Below the pieces are notes generated by a model. It was not told the DNA's origin, did no database searches, and saw only the letters and a program-made list of their open reading frames with translations. DNA of 64,000 nucleotides from Pustulibacterium marinum (GTDB lineage: Bacteria; Bacteroidota; Bacteroidia; Flavobacteriales; Flavobacteriaceae), in the NCBI RefSeq assembly GCF_900116665.1, contig NZ_FPBK01000001.1, positions 496,001-560,000 of the forward strand, read 5' to 3'. This document shows positions 13,312 through 21,298 of this stretch, in pieces. The translations under genes and the position numbers were made by a program. Within the stretch, counting starts at the first letter, position 1; each line of letters opens with the position of its first letter.

Positions 13312-15159
13312 ATGAATCAAAAAATATATAGCTTATTGGCGTTAGTGTTATTACTTTCGGTAACGCTTCAAGCACAAATAGAAAAAGTAGAACCACCATT
13401 CTGGTGGCAAGATATGCAGCATAATCAAGTAGAAATTATGATGTATGGTAAAGATATTGCCAATTTAGAAGTAGTTTCAGAAAAAGCTACTATTACAGGC
13501 ATTACAAAAACAGAAAACCCAAATTATGTATTTGTAACGCTAGACACCAAAGGTTTAAATGCAGGTACATATCCTATTCAGCTTAAAAAGAAAAGAAAAA
13601 TAGTAGATACCTATAATTTTGAATTGAAAACACGTGAAGAAGGTTCAAGATTCAGAAAGAGTTATGACAGCTCAGATATGATGTATTTATTGATGCCCGA
13701 TCGTTTTGCAAACGGAAATTCTTCAAACGATTCTTCAGATTTAGTTACTGAAAAAGCCAATCGCGAAGATGCTAATGGTCGTCATGGTGGTGATATCGAA
13801 GGAATTATTCAGCATTTAGATTATTTAGAAAAATTGGGGGCAACCGCAGTTTGGAGCACGCCTTTATGTGAAGATAATGACGAAGCGTATTCGTACCACG
13901 GCTATGCGCAAAGTGATGTGTATAAAATTGATCCGCGTTACGGAAGCAATGCAGATTACAAACGTTTGGCAGACGAATTGCACAAGCGTGACATGAAGTT
14001 GGTGATGGATTATGTAACCAACCACTGGGGATTAGAGCACTGGATGATTCAAGATTTGCCAACCTATGAATGGATTCACCAATTCCCTGGATATGCGCAA
14101 ACCAATTATAGAATGTCTACGCAAATGGACCCAAATGCTGCTGAAAGTGATTTTAAATATTGTATGGATGGTTGGTTTGTAAAATCGATGCCAGACTTGA
14201 ATCAATCGAATCCGTTAGTATTAAACTATTTAATTCAGAATGCTATTTGGTGGATTGAATATGCTGGGTTAGATGGGTATCGTGTAGATACGTATTCGTA
14301 CAACGACAAAGAAGGAATCGCTAAATGGACGAAAGCCATTACCGATGAATACCCAAATTTCAATATTGTGGGAGAAGTTTGGTTGCACGACCAAGCACAG
14401 ATTGCGTATTGGCAAAAAGATTCTAAAATCAGTGCGATACAAAGTTACAACACGCATTTACCAAGTGTGATGGATTTTACTTTGCACGATGCTATTAGCA
14501 GTGTGTTTTATGTAGAAAATCCGTCTTGGGACAAAGGCATGATTCAGGTGTATGAAAACTTTGTAAACGACTTTTTATATCCTGATGTGAACAATTTATT
14601 GGTGTTTGCAGAAAACCATGATACCGATCGTTTCAACCAACGTTTTCAAAATGTTGCCGACTATAAATTGGCTATGACGTTAATTGCTACCGTTCGTGGA
14701 ATTCCACAATTGTATTACGGTTCCGAAATAGGAATGGCGGGCGATAAAAGCAAAGGAGATGGCGATATTCGTCAAGATTTCCCAGGTGGTTGGAATGGCG
14801 ATGACAATAACGCTTTTACAGCTTCGGGAAGAACTGCCGAACAAGCCGAATATTTCGATTTTACTTCGAAATTATTCACTTGGAGAAAATCAGCCGAGGT
14901 AATTCATACTGGGAAAACCACGCAATATTTACCTTGGGACGATGTGTATGTATTCTTCCGTTACAACGAAACTGAGACTGTGATGGTTGTGGTAAACAAT
15001 TCAAAAGATGCGCGTACTTTCGATTTAAATCGTTTCAAAGAAAACCTTCAAAACTTTACCAAAGCAACCGATGTGATTAGCGGAAAAACTATAAATGTTG
15101 CTGCAGATAAAATGACAATTGAAGGGAAGTCGTCTTTCGTTTTAGAACTTAAAAAATAA
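13312..15159 (+). CDS. GH13 alpha-amylase/neopullulanase-like enzyme with N-terminal domain (SusA-like)
   Basis: The 615-residue secreted enzyme has a signal peptide ending near LQAQ, an N-terminal beta-sandwich of cyclomaltodextrinase type (about 20-115, PPFWWQDMQHNQVEIMMYG) and a GH13 barrel. The catalytic residues are visible: Asp326 (DGYRVDTY), Glu355 (VGEVW) and Asp437 (ENHDTDR). MLMPDRFANG and the HGGDIEGI motif are typical of periplasmic neopullulanases. It would cut starch or maltooligosaccharides in the periplasm ahead of the GH97 enzyme. It has ATG at 13312, after the hairpin at 13257-13291. Confidence 0.92.
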   Translation: MNQKIYSLLALVLLLSVTLQAQIEKVEPPFWWQDMQHNQVEIMMYGKDIANLEVVSEKATITGITKTENPNYVFVTLDTKGLNAGTYPIQLKKKRKIVDTYNFELKTREEGSRFRKSYDSSDMMYLLMPDRFANGNSSNDSSDLVTEKANREDANGRHGGDIEGIIQHLDYLEKLGATAVWSTPLCEDNDEAYSYHGYAQSDVYKIDPRYGSNADYKRLADELHKRDMKLVMDYVTNHWGLEHWMIQDLPTYEWIHQFPGYAQTNYRMSTQMDPNAAESDFKYCMDGWFVKSMPDLNQSNPLVLNYLIQNAIWWIEYAGLDGYRVDTYSYNDKEGIAKWTKAITDEYPNFNIVGEVWLHDQAQIAYWQKDSKISAIQSYNTHLPSVMDFTLHDAISSVFYVENPSWDKGMIQVYENFVNDFLYPDVNNLLVFAENHDTDRFNQRFQNVADYKLAMTLIATVRGIPQLYYGSEIGMAGDKSKGDGDIRQDFPGGWNGDDNNAFTASGRTAEQAEYFDFTSKLFTWRKSAEVIHTGKTTQYLPWDDVYVFFRYNETETVMVVVNNSKDARTFDLNRFKENLQNFTKATDVISGKTINVAADKMTIEGKSSFVLELKK

Positions 15160-15163
15160 GCTT

Positions 15164-16549
15164 ATGAAAAAGATACTCTTAAGTTTGGTTACAGTTGCTT
15201 TCTTGATGAGTTGCAACGATGCACCAAAACAAAAAGAAGCTGTTTCAGCAACAAAAACTGAGTTAGCACCTATTTCTGATGAGGTGTTAGAAACCGCAAC
15301 AATTTACGAAGCCAACATTCGTCAATATTCAGAAGAAGGAACATTTAATGCCTTCACGCAAGATATTCCGAAGTTAAAAGAAATGGGGATAGATATTATT
15401 TGGGTAATGCCTATTTATCCTATTTCGAGCACCAAAAGCAAAGGAAGTCTGGGAAGTTATTATGCGATTACTGATTATACCAAAGTGAATCCAGAATTTG
15501 GAACGTTAGAAGATTTTCAAAATCTAGTTAAAACAGCGCATGACAATGGAATGTATGTGGTGTTAGATTGGGTGGCGAATCACACTGGATGGGATCATGT
15601 TTGGATCAAAGAACATCCAGATTATTATACGCAAGACAAAGACGGAAATATTGTAGATCCGTTAAACCCAGAAACAGGAGAAACTTGGGGTTGGACAGAT
15701 GTTGCAGATTTGAATTACGACAACCCAAAGATGCGTGAGGAAATGACTGCCGATATGTTGTATTGGGTTAAAGAAGAGCATGTAGATGGTTTCCGTTGTG
15801 ATGTAGCAAGTAATGTACCAACCGATTTTTGGTCTACTGCCATCCCGAAATTGCGAGCAGAAAAACCAATATTTATGTTGGCAGAAGCTTGGCAACCAGA
15901 ACTTATTGAAGCCGGTTTTGATATGTTGTACAATTGGGACGGCCATCATGCCATGAATCACATAGCACAAGGCGAAGCAGATGTAACGGCTTGGGACAAG
16001 CGCATGCAACAAATAGACTCTATGTACAGTGATGAAACCATTTTGATGAACTTTATTACCAATCATGATGAAAACTCATGGAGCGGAACTGTATTTGAGC
16101 GTTTAGGCGATGCTGCTGAAACTTTTGCTGCATTGGAATATTTAACTCCGGGAATGCCGTTGATTTATAGCGGACAGGAATATGATATGAACAAACGTTT
16201 GTTGTTTTTTGAAAAAGATACTATCATCAAAAAGAAAGGAAAATTCTATCCTATCTATGAAAAATTGAATGCCTTGAAAGCGAAGCATGCTGCCTTAAAC
16301 GGAGGTAAACAAGCCGCTTCGTACGAGCGTTTATCAACTTCAGACGACAATAAAATTTTAGCTTTCAAAAGAGCTAAAGATGGAGACGAAGTTATCTATA
16401 TCGCTAATTTAACCGATCAACCTCTAAAAGCTTCTGTTGAATTAAATGGAACCTTTACCGATTATATGACCGGAGAAAGCGTCGAGTTTCAAAAAGACAG
16501 GGCTTTTGCATTTGGCCCATGGCAATATTACATTTTGGTGAAAGAATAA
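15164..16549 (+). CDS. GH13 alpha-amylase lipoprotein (SusG-like role)
   Basis: The 461-residue protein begins with a lipoprotein signal (LMSC, Cys17), pointing to membrane anchoring and possibly surface exposure. The GH13 barrel has IYEANIRQYSEEGTF, the region I DWVANHTGWDH, Asp213 (DGFRCDVA), Glu241 (LAEAW) and Asp302 (NHDENS) as nucleophile, acid/base and transition-state stabiliser. It lacks extra carbohydrate-binding domains and is shorter than SusG, so the SusG comparison is by location only. It is four bases after the preceding amylase and is the last gene of the operon, followed by a strong terminator. Confidence 0.9.
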   Translation: MKKILLSLVTVAFLMSCNDAPKQKEAVSATKTELAPISDEVLETATIYEANIRQYSEEGTFNAFTQDIPKLKEMGIDIIWVMPIYPISSTKSKGSLGSYYAITDYTKVNPEFGTLEDFQNLVKTAHDNGMYVVLDWVANHTGWDHVWIKEHPDYYTQDKDGNIVDPLNPETGETWGWTDVADLNYDNPKMREEMTADMLYWVKEEHVDGFRCDVASNVPTDFWSTAIPKLRAEKPIFMLAEAWQPELIEAGFDMLYNWDGHHAMNHIAQGEADVTAWDKRMQQIDSMYSDETILMNFITNHDENSWSGTVFERLGDAAETFAALEYLTPGMPLIYSGQEYDMNKRLLFFEKDTIIKKKGKFYPIYEKLNALKAKHAALNGGKQAASYERLSTSDDNKILAFKRAKDGDEVIYIANLTDQPLKASVELNGTFTDYMTGESVEFQKDRAFAFGPWQYYILVKE

Positions 16550-16580
16550 TTTCCTCCAATATATATATTCCCTTTGTTTT

Positions 16581-16614
16581 AAAAAGACACAGCTTTAGAG
16601 TTGTGTCTTTTTTT
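16581..16614 (+). terminator. Rho-independent terminator of the starch operon
   Basis: AAAAAGACACA and TGTGTCTTTTT pair as an 11-base-pair stem with a U run, 31 bases after the last GH13 gene and just ahead of the convergent permease gene end, so it may serve both directions. Confidence 0.85.
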
Positions 16615-16625
16615 ATGATCAGTTA

Positions 16626-17828
16626 TTACTTTACAAAAGCACTTTTACTTCTTTTAGTTAGTAATAAGAAAATTAGTATACCGCCAGCTAAAATAAAATA
16701 GGCAATGGAAAGTCCAGATTGTTCTTGCGGATTAATACCCCATGTAAGTCCGTAACTAAAAATAGAACATAAAATATAGTTCATACCGCCTACAAGTCCA
16801 CCAGATAATCCTGCCATATTAGGAAATCTTCCTAAGCAGTAAGCAAAGTAGTTGTTAAACATAAACCCTGAGCACACATGCACTGCAAAGGCAAAGAAAA
16901 CAAGCGTAAATATATCTGCTCTAAGCGGGGTAGTTAATAGCATAGCAATTATAAATAAAAACTGAATAGCATTGCCACGCTGTATTTTAGGTAAAAAATC
17001 TTTTTTCATGAGTGCCTTTCCAATAAACCCTCCGGTCATCCATGCAAAACCTAAAATTAGAGAAACATAGCCAGCTACTACTGGAGAAAATCCCATTCGG
17101 TGCTCTACTATAAACGGAGAAACAAGCCCGAATAAAATAACCATTGCATAGCAAATACTACAAATAAACACACCGTATATAAAATCTGGAGTTTTGATCA
17201 TGATTAGAGACTTGTCTAGAATAGGTTTAATTTTTAGCTCGTGATAATGCTTAATCGTTTCTCCAGAAAAAATAAGTTCTAAGATGAGGATAATGAAGGC
17301 GTATATTCCTAAAAAAGCAAAACAAGCACGCCAGTTTATTAAATGTTCAAGGTAACCTCCAATAAACGGAGCAATAATAGGACCTAACGACCAAACAATA
17401 CTCATAATACTTAGGTAGTGTTTTAGTTTTTCACCATCGTGTACATCAATGAATAAGGTCCTTTTAGCAGTAGCAATAGCACCGGCACTGATACCTTGAA
17501 TAAAACGAGCTATTAATATGAGTTCTATAGAGTCACTAAGTATAATTAACACATTGCTTGCTATAAAAACCAGCATACTAATAATATTGAATTTATACCT
17601 TCCCCAAGCGTCTACCAAGGCGCCAGATATAAACTGTGATAGTCCATAGCTCACTAAAAATAAGGTAATGCTTAATCTAATTGTACTTTCTGTAGTATGT
17701 AAATCTTTTACCATAGTAGGTAAAGAAGGAATGAAAATATCCGTGGCTACTCCTGATAAGGGAATAATTGCCAATGCCAAATATGTGGCAATTTTTTTGT
17801 AGCGGGGTTGTAAACTTTGCTCTAACAT
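16626..17828 (-). CDS. Bcr/CflA-type MFS multidrug efflux transporter
   Basis: A 400-residue protein with about twelve membrane segments. PLSGVATDIFIPSLPTM near residues 18-34 and the motif A-like segment ALVDAWGRYKF near residues 70-80 are characteristic of the Bcr/CflA drug:proton antiporter family, which exports chloramphenicol, bicyclomycin or related compounds. Its start is 79 bases downstream of an AraC regulator on the same strand, suggesting regulated efflux. The actual substrate cannot be told from sequence. Confidence 0.87.
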   Translation of the reverse strand: MLEQSLQPRYKKIATYLALAIIPLSGVATDIFIPSLPTMVKDLHTTESTIRLSITLFLVSYGLSQFISGALVDAWGRYKFNIISMLVFIASNVLIILSDSIELILIARFIQGISAGAIATAKRTLFIDVHDGEKLKHYLSIMSIVWSLGPIIAPFIGGYLEHLINWRACFAFLGIYAFIILILELIFSGETIKHYHELKIKPILDKSLIMIKTPDFIYGVFICSICYAMVILFGLVSPFIVEHRMGFSPVVAGYVSLILGFAWMTGGFIGKALMKKDFLPKIQRGNAIQFLFIIAMLLTTPLRADIFTLVFFAFAVHVCSGFMFNNYFAYCLGRFPNMAGLSGGLVGGMNYILCSIFSYGLTWGINPQEQSGLSIAYFILAGGILIFLLLTKRSKSAFVK

Positions 17829-17907
17829 GGTCTATTATTCTTTACTACAAAAGTAGACCAGTTTTTATGATTGGTGATTTTGAAGATGAAACCACTTATG
17901 TTGTAAA

Positions 17908-18744
17908 TCAAACATTTTTTAATCTTGATTGACCGGGAGTAGTGCCTGTTTGTTTTTTATAAAACTGATTAAAATAAGAGGTGTTTTCAAATCCTAGTGC
18001 GTAGGATATTTGAGAAATATTCCATTCAGAATGTGTTAAAAACTCATTTGCTTTTTCAATCACTCTTTCAGAAATAAGAATGGAAGTGGTTTTTCCAGTA
18101 GATTTTTTTAGAACTCTGTTTAAATGGTTTGGGTGTACAGCCAACATCTTAGAATAATCAGATGGTGTTTTGTAAAGTAGTGGAGTGTCGTCATCTAATA
18201 AGCTAAAGTGATCTTCTAGTTTTTTAAAAAATCGATTGCTTAAAGAATCTTTTTTCAGACTTTTACCATCAATAACTTCAGGACACTTAGGAAGTACCTC
18301 GTATATAATTAATTGAATAAGTGCAAAAACCTTTTCTTCTGCAAACGAGTAGTTTGTAGCTAGTATAGCTCTAATGTCTTTAAAATATCCCTCTAGTTTA
18401 GGAAGTTGTTCTTCTTCTATAAAAATTATTTTTTGCTTACCTGGTTGAAATACAGAAAAGTTTAATAGCGCTCTATTGTTCTTTTGTGCAAAAGCTTCGT
18501 TAAATACACATCGGTAACTTTTTAACAAAGGTTCTTTAGAATCCCAGGCGTAAGGTGTTCCGGGTTCGGTAAAAATAACGGCAGGCTTGTTAATGTGTAC
18601 TACCTTTTCGGCATACGTAATAGTAGCTTTGTTTTTGCAAAGCGTAACTTTGTAATAATCTCTATGGCCAAAAGGTACATGACAGGCGCATCTTGCTCCC
18701 TCAAAATTGGCAACATTTCTGTTTTTTAAGTGGGGTAACGTCAT
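17908..18744 (-). CDS. AraC-family transcriptional regulator
   Basis: The 278-residue protein has an N-terminal cupin-like sensor region (about 1-150, with PAVIFTEPGTPYAW) and a C-terminal double helix-turn-helix (about 180-275) ending in the AraC signature WNISQISYALGFENTSYFNQFYKK with PGQSR. It is on the same strand as, and directly upstream of, the Bcr/CflA permease gene, so it probably activates that gene. The effector is unknown. Many flavobacterial AraC proteins share the opening HLKNRNVA pattern of this subgroup, as far as I recall. Confidence 0.88.
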   Translation of the reverse strand: MTLPHLKNRNVANFEGARCACHVPFGHRDYYKVTLCKNKATITYAEKVVHINKPAVIFTEPGTPYAWDSKEPLLKSYRCVFNEAFAQKNNRALLNFSVFQPGKQKIIFIEEEQLPKLEGYFKDIRAILATNYSFAEEKVFALIQLIIYEVLPKCPEVIDGKSLKKDSLSNRFFKKLEDHFSLLDDDTPLLYKTPSDYSKMLAVHPNHLNRVLKKSTGKTTSILISERVIEKANEFLTHSEWNISQISYALGFENTSYFNQFYKKQTGTTPGQSRLKNV

Positions 18745-18800
18745 GTTGTAAAGTTATAATATTCAAACGTATTTATGACAGCTTTAATTAGAAGAAATAA

Positions 18801-18824
18801 AAAACCGGGATTATCCCGGTTTTT
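18801..18824 (-). terminator. Rho-independent terminator downstream of the GAF gene
   Basis: AAAACCGGGA-TTA-TCCCGGTTTT forms a compact GC-rich stem flanked by A and T runs, 58 bases past the GAF gene stop on the minus strand. It separates that gene from the AraC gene. Confidence 0.85.
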
Positions 18825-18881
18825 TATATGTGTGTTGCTGTTTCTTTTCTGAAGATAAAAAGCAATATGTAGAAGTAGGTT

Positions 18882-19340
18882 TTACGATAGTATTTTCGCT
18901 ACTTCGGCGTTTACATATTCTAAAAAGCGTTCGTCGGCTTCGGTAAACGGATTTGGCGTGTGTGAATCAATGTCAATCTGGCCAATGTTTTCGCCATTTA
19001 CGAATAGTGGAATTACAATTTCTGCCTTAACATAAATGCTACAGGCAATGTAATTATCTTGAGCTTTTACATCGGGCACCACAAAATTAGCGTTACTTTC
19101 TGCTACTTGTCCACAAATGCCTTTTCCAAACGGAATTGTGTCGTGGTCTGTTGGTTCGCCGGCAAAAGCACGCAGTTTTAATTCTCGCTTATCTCCATTT
19201 TTAAAATAGAATCCTACCCAATCATAATAGGTTACTTCACTTTGTAATAATTCACAAACCAAGGTTAAACGTTCATTCACTGTAAGTGCGTCATCATGTA
19301 ATATCAAACTTACTTTTGGTTCTAATGCTGCTAACTCCAT
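18882..19340 (-). CDS. GAF-domain protein, free methionine-R-sulfoxide reductase-like
   Basis: A single GAF domain fills this 152-residue cytoplasmic protein. YYDWVGFYF, IPFGKGICGQVA and YIACSIYVKAEIVIPL align with the fRMsr (YebR/MsrC) family, which reduces free methionine-R-sulfoxide. Cys76 and Cys100 are 24 residues apart, as are Cys94 and the catalytic Cys118 of the E. coli enzyme. The third family cysteine, ten residues before Cys76, is His66 here, so either a different resolving thiol is used or activity has changed. It stands alone, divergent from the exosortase gene. Confidence 0.75.
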   Translation of the reverse strand: MELAALEPKVSLILHDDALTVNERLTLVCELLQSEVTYYDWVGFYFKNGDKRELKLRAFAGEPTDHDTIPFGKGICGQVAESNANFVVPDVKAQDNYIACSIYVKAEIVIPLFVNGENIGQIDIDSHTPNPFTEADERFLEYVNAEVAKILS

Positions 19341-19397
19341 CTTTCTAATTTTTTGGCAAAAGTACTAGAAAACAAAAATTCGAACCCATTTTTTAGA

Positions 19398-19405
19398 TAA
19401 ATTTG
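19398..19405 (+). promoter_or_regulatory. Candidate -7 promoter element of the XrtF gene
   Basis: TAAATTTG fits the Bacteroidota TAnnTTTG element and lies 19 bases before the TTG start at 19425. No TTG is seen at the expected -33 position, so the site is only half supported. Confidence 0.4.
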
Positions 19406-19424
19406 TGTTATAACAGCATATCGT

Positions 19425-19952
19425 TTGAAAGAATACTTCCAAAAATATAGCGCCGCCATTGGTTTTGTACTTCGCTTCCTTATTGTCTACGCAGCTTTAA
19501 CAGCTTTGTACAATTGGTTTATTGCGAGTGCTGCGCCGTATCCGGATCAAATTACTACTTGGGTTACTGAACAATCAGAATGGATTTTGGAATATTCGCC
19601 TTATCACATTAGAATGGTTTTAGATGATACCGATCCGTTTTACAGAGTAATGATCAACGATACCTATGCAGCTAGAATTATTGAAGGATGTAATTCCGTG
19701 AGTGTGTTAATTCTATTTGTAACCTTTATCATTGCTTTTCGTGGTTCTTGGAAACACACAGTTTTATATAGTTTGGGCGGAATTGTATTGTTATACCTTA
19801 CCAATTTGTTCCGAATTGTAATTTTAACAATGGGTGTATACAAGTATCCTGAATACACTGAAATTTTACATCAACTCGTGTTTCCGGCAATTATTTATGG
19901 AGCGATGTTTATCTTGTGGATTATTTGGGTGAAAAAATTTACCAAAGCATGA
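19425..19952 (+). CDS. xrtF: Exosortase family protein XrtF
   Basis: A 175-residue inner-membrane protein with about five hydrophobic segments and the exosortase catalytic triad: Cys89 (EGCNSVSVLILF), Arg130 (NLFRIVIL) and His149 (LHQLVFP). This arrangement and size match XrtF, the exosortase found in Flavobacteriia. Exosortases are transpeptidase-like enzymes that process C-terminally tagged secreted proteins. The start codon is TTG; no ATG or GTG fits the conserved N-terminus. It overlaps the next gene by four bases (ATGA). No obvious tagged substrate was seen in this window. Confidence 0.88.
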   Translation: MKEYFQKYSAAIGFVLRFLIVYAALTALYNWFIASAAPYPDQITTWVTEQSEWILEYSPYHIRMVLDDTDPFYRVMINDTYAARIIEGCNSVSVLILFVTFIIAFRGSWKHTVLYSLGGIVLLYLTNLFRIVILTMGVYKYPEYTEILHQLVFPAIIYGAMFILWIIWVKKFTKA

Positions 19953-20389
19953 AACATTCTTGGAAAACATATGGTTTGGTCATGTTGCTCTTCGGATTTT
20001 TAGTGCTGATTAGAGCTTTTGAAACTACTTTGTTTTATGATCCGTTTTTAGCGTATTTCAAAGGAAATTTTTTGGAGACTGCTTTTCCATATTATGATTT
20101 TTGGAAATTGATTTTAAATCATTTCTTTCGATATATTTTGAATTCTAGTATTTCCTTATGGATTATTTATTTACTGTTTCCTAAAAAAGCAATTCTAAAG
20201 CTTTCTTTAGCTATTTATGGCATCACTTTTTTCGTTTTGTTGATAGCTTATTTATGGTTGATGAATCATAGCATTTCCGATAATTATTTGGTGTTATTTT
20301 ACGTGCGTAGATTTCTAATTCAACCTTTATTTGTGTTGATTTTATTGCCGGCATTTTATTACCAACGTTTAAAACAAAAGGAATCGTAA
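19949..20389 (+). CDS. Exosortase F system-associated protein
   Basis: I chose the ATG at 19949, which overlaps the XrtF stop as ATGA, giving 146 residues; an upstream alternative at 19916 would overlap by 37 bases. The protein has about four membrane segments and conserved-looking RAFETTLFYDPF and YYDFWKLILNHFFRYILNS. A membrane protein of this type sits immediately after xrtF in flavobacteria, as I recall, and is named after that association. Its biochemical function is unknown; it may help the exosortase recognise or position substrates. Confidence 0.82.
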   Translation: MKHSWKTYGLVMLLFGFLVLIRAFETTLFYDPFLAYFKGNFLETAFPYYDFWKLILNHFFRYILNSSISLWIIYLLFPKKAILKLSLAIYGITFFVLLIAYLWLMNHSISDNYLVLFYVRRFLIQPLFVLILLPAFYYQRLKQKES

Positions 20390-20399
20390 CTTTGTACAC

Positions 20400-20951
20400 A
20401 TGGATTTCTTTGTGAAAAATATGGTGTGCGATCGTTGCATAATGGTGGTGAAAGAAGATTTTGAAACTTCGGGCTACGTTGTTAATGCAATTGATTTGGG
20501 AAAAGTAGCTGCTTCGGGAAACGGAGACGAAACTGCGGTTTTGCAAAAGTTAGAAAAGCATGGTTTTGAAGTGTTGCAAACCGAAGAAACCATCATTTCC
20601 GACCAAATTAAAACTGAATTATTACAGTTTTTGAATAACGGAAATCTTCAAAATGAAAAACTTTCAGAAGTAATTTCAAGCAAATTAAATAGAGATTATG
20701 GAGTGTTGAGCAAGCATTTTTCAAAACACAATCATATTACAATTGAAAAATATTTTATCAAACTAAAACTCGAAAAAGCAAAGCAATACATTCAGGAAAA
20801 CAACTTGAACTTCTCTGAAATTGCCGATGTTTTAGGCTATAATTCACTCAGTCATTTGTCTTCACAATTCAAAAAAGAAACAGGGTTGAGTTTGTCGCAA
20901 TTCAAACAAAACCCAAACGAGTCTAGAAACGGACTTGACAAAATTTTATAA
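20400..20951 (+). CDS. HMA-like domain fused to AraC-type helix-turn-helix, copper-module regulator
   Basis: The 183-residue protein combines an N-terminal heavy-metal-associated-like fold (residues 1-65, NMVCDRC with Cys10 and Cys13 in a CxxC site) with a C-terminal AraC helix-turn-helix (about 95-175: LNFSEIADVLGYNSLSHLSSQFKKETG). It lies 69 bases upstream of the metallochaperone/P-type ATPase genes. It is probably a metal-sensing activator in which the ion binds directly to the HMA part, but this is inference. A TAACTTTG element overlaps the preceding stop codon (20387-20394), and its likely transcript would have almost no leader. Similar proteins occur beside copper ATPases in other Bacteroidota. 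Confidence 0.8.
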   Translation: MDFFVKNMVCDRCIMVVKEDFETSGYVVNAIDLGKVAASGNGDETAVLQKLEKHGFEVLQTEETIISDQIKTELLQFLNNGNLQNEKLSEVISSKLNRDYGVLSKHFSKHNHITIEKYFIKLKLEKAKQYIQENNLNFSEIADVLGYNSLSHLSSQFKKETGLSLSQFKQNPNESRNGLDKIL

Positions 20952-20993
20952 ATACTTTCCAAAATTTTAAAAGTCATTCTTGTTGCTGTGTGT

Positions 20994-21001
20994 TACTTTT
21001 G
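20994..21001 (+). promoter_or_regulatory. Candidate -7 promoter element of the copper transport genes
   Basis: TACTTTTG fits TAnnTTTG and lies 19 bases before the chaperone start. The matching -33 TTTG is not seen at the expected spacing, which would suit a promoter needing the adjacent HMA-AraC activator. Confidence 0.4.
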
Positions 21002-21020
21002 ATGTATTCAAAATAGATAC

Positions 21021-21272
21021 ATGATGAAACACACATATAAAGTAACCGGAATGACGTGCGTAGGCTGTAGTTCTTTTGTAGAACGCGCCTTGAACGATGT
21101 AGACGGTGTTACCAAAGCAACGGTGGATCTTGAAAAAGCAGAAGCTGAAATTGAAATGGAACAACACATTTCGTTAGAAGAATTTCAGAAAGAGTTAGGT
21201 TCGCATTACCACATTCACAATTCTGCTGAAGAAGCACACGAGCACGAAACTTCAAAAAAAAAAGTGAAGTAG
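21021..21272 (+). CDS. HMA-domain copper chaperone frame (CopZ-like); 5' part of a frameshifted CopA
   Basis: An 83-residue HMA domain with the GMTCVGC metal site (CxxC) and a conserved FVERALNDVDGVTKATVDLEKAEAEI core, ending in a His/Glu-rich tail (HNSAEEAHEHE) and KKKVK. It could work alone as a cytosolic copper chaperone. The last codons lie in a run of ten A (21254-21263), and the stop TAG follows seven bases later. The ATPase frame is -1 relative to this one and has no usable start of its own, so this is probably also the N-terminal domain of a longer CopA made by slippage. Confidence 0.85.
   Translation: MMKHTYKVTGMTCVGCSSFVERALNDVDGVTKATVDLEKAEAEIEMEQHISLEEFQKELGSHYHIHNSAEEAHEHETSKKKVK
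21254..21263 (+). other. A10 slippery tract joining chaperone and ATPase frames
   Basis: Ten consecutive A occupy the last sense codons of the chaperone frame (three AAA Lys codons preceded by the A of TCA). A -1 shift here reads Ser-Glu-Val-Gly-Gly-Asn-Gly-Val-Tyr-Tyr-Cys-Pro and continues into the ATPase, completing its first metal-binding motif. The shift could occur on the ribosome or through RNA polymerase adding an A. A one-base sequencing error in the homopolymer is the alternative. Confidence 0.7.
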
Positions 21273-21298
21273 GCGGTAACGGCGTTTATTATTGCCCC

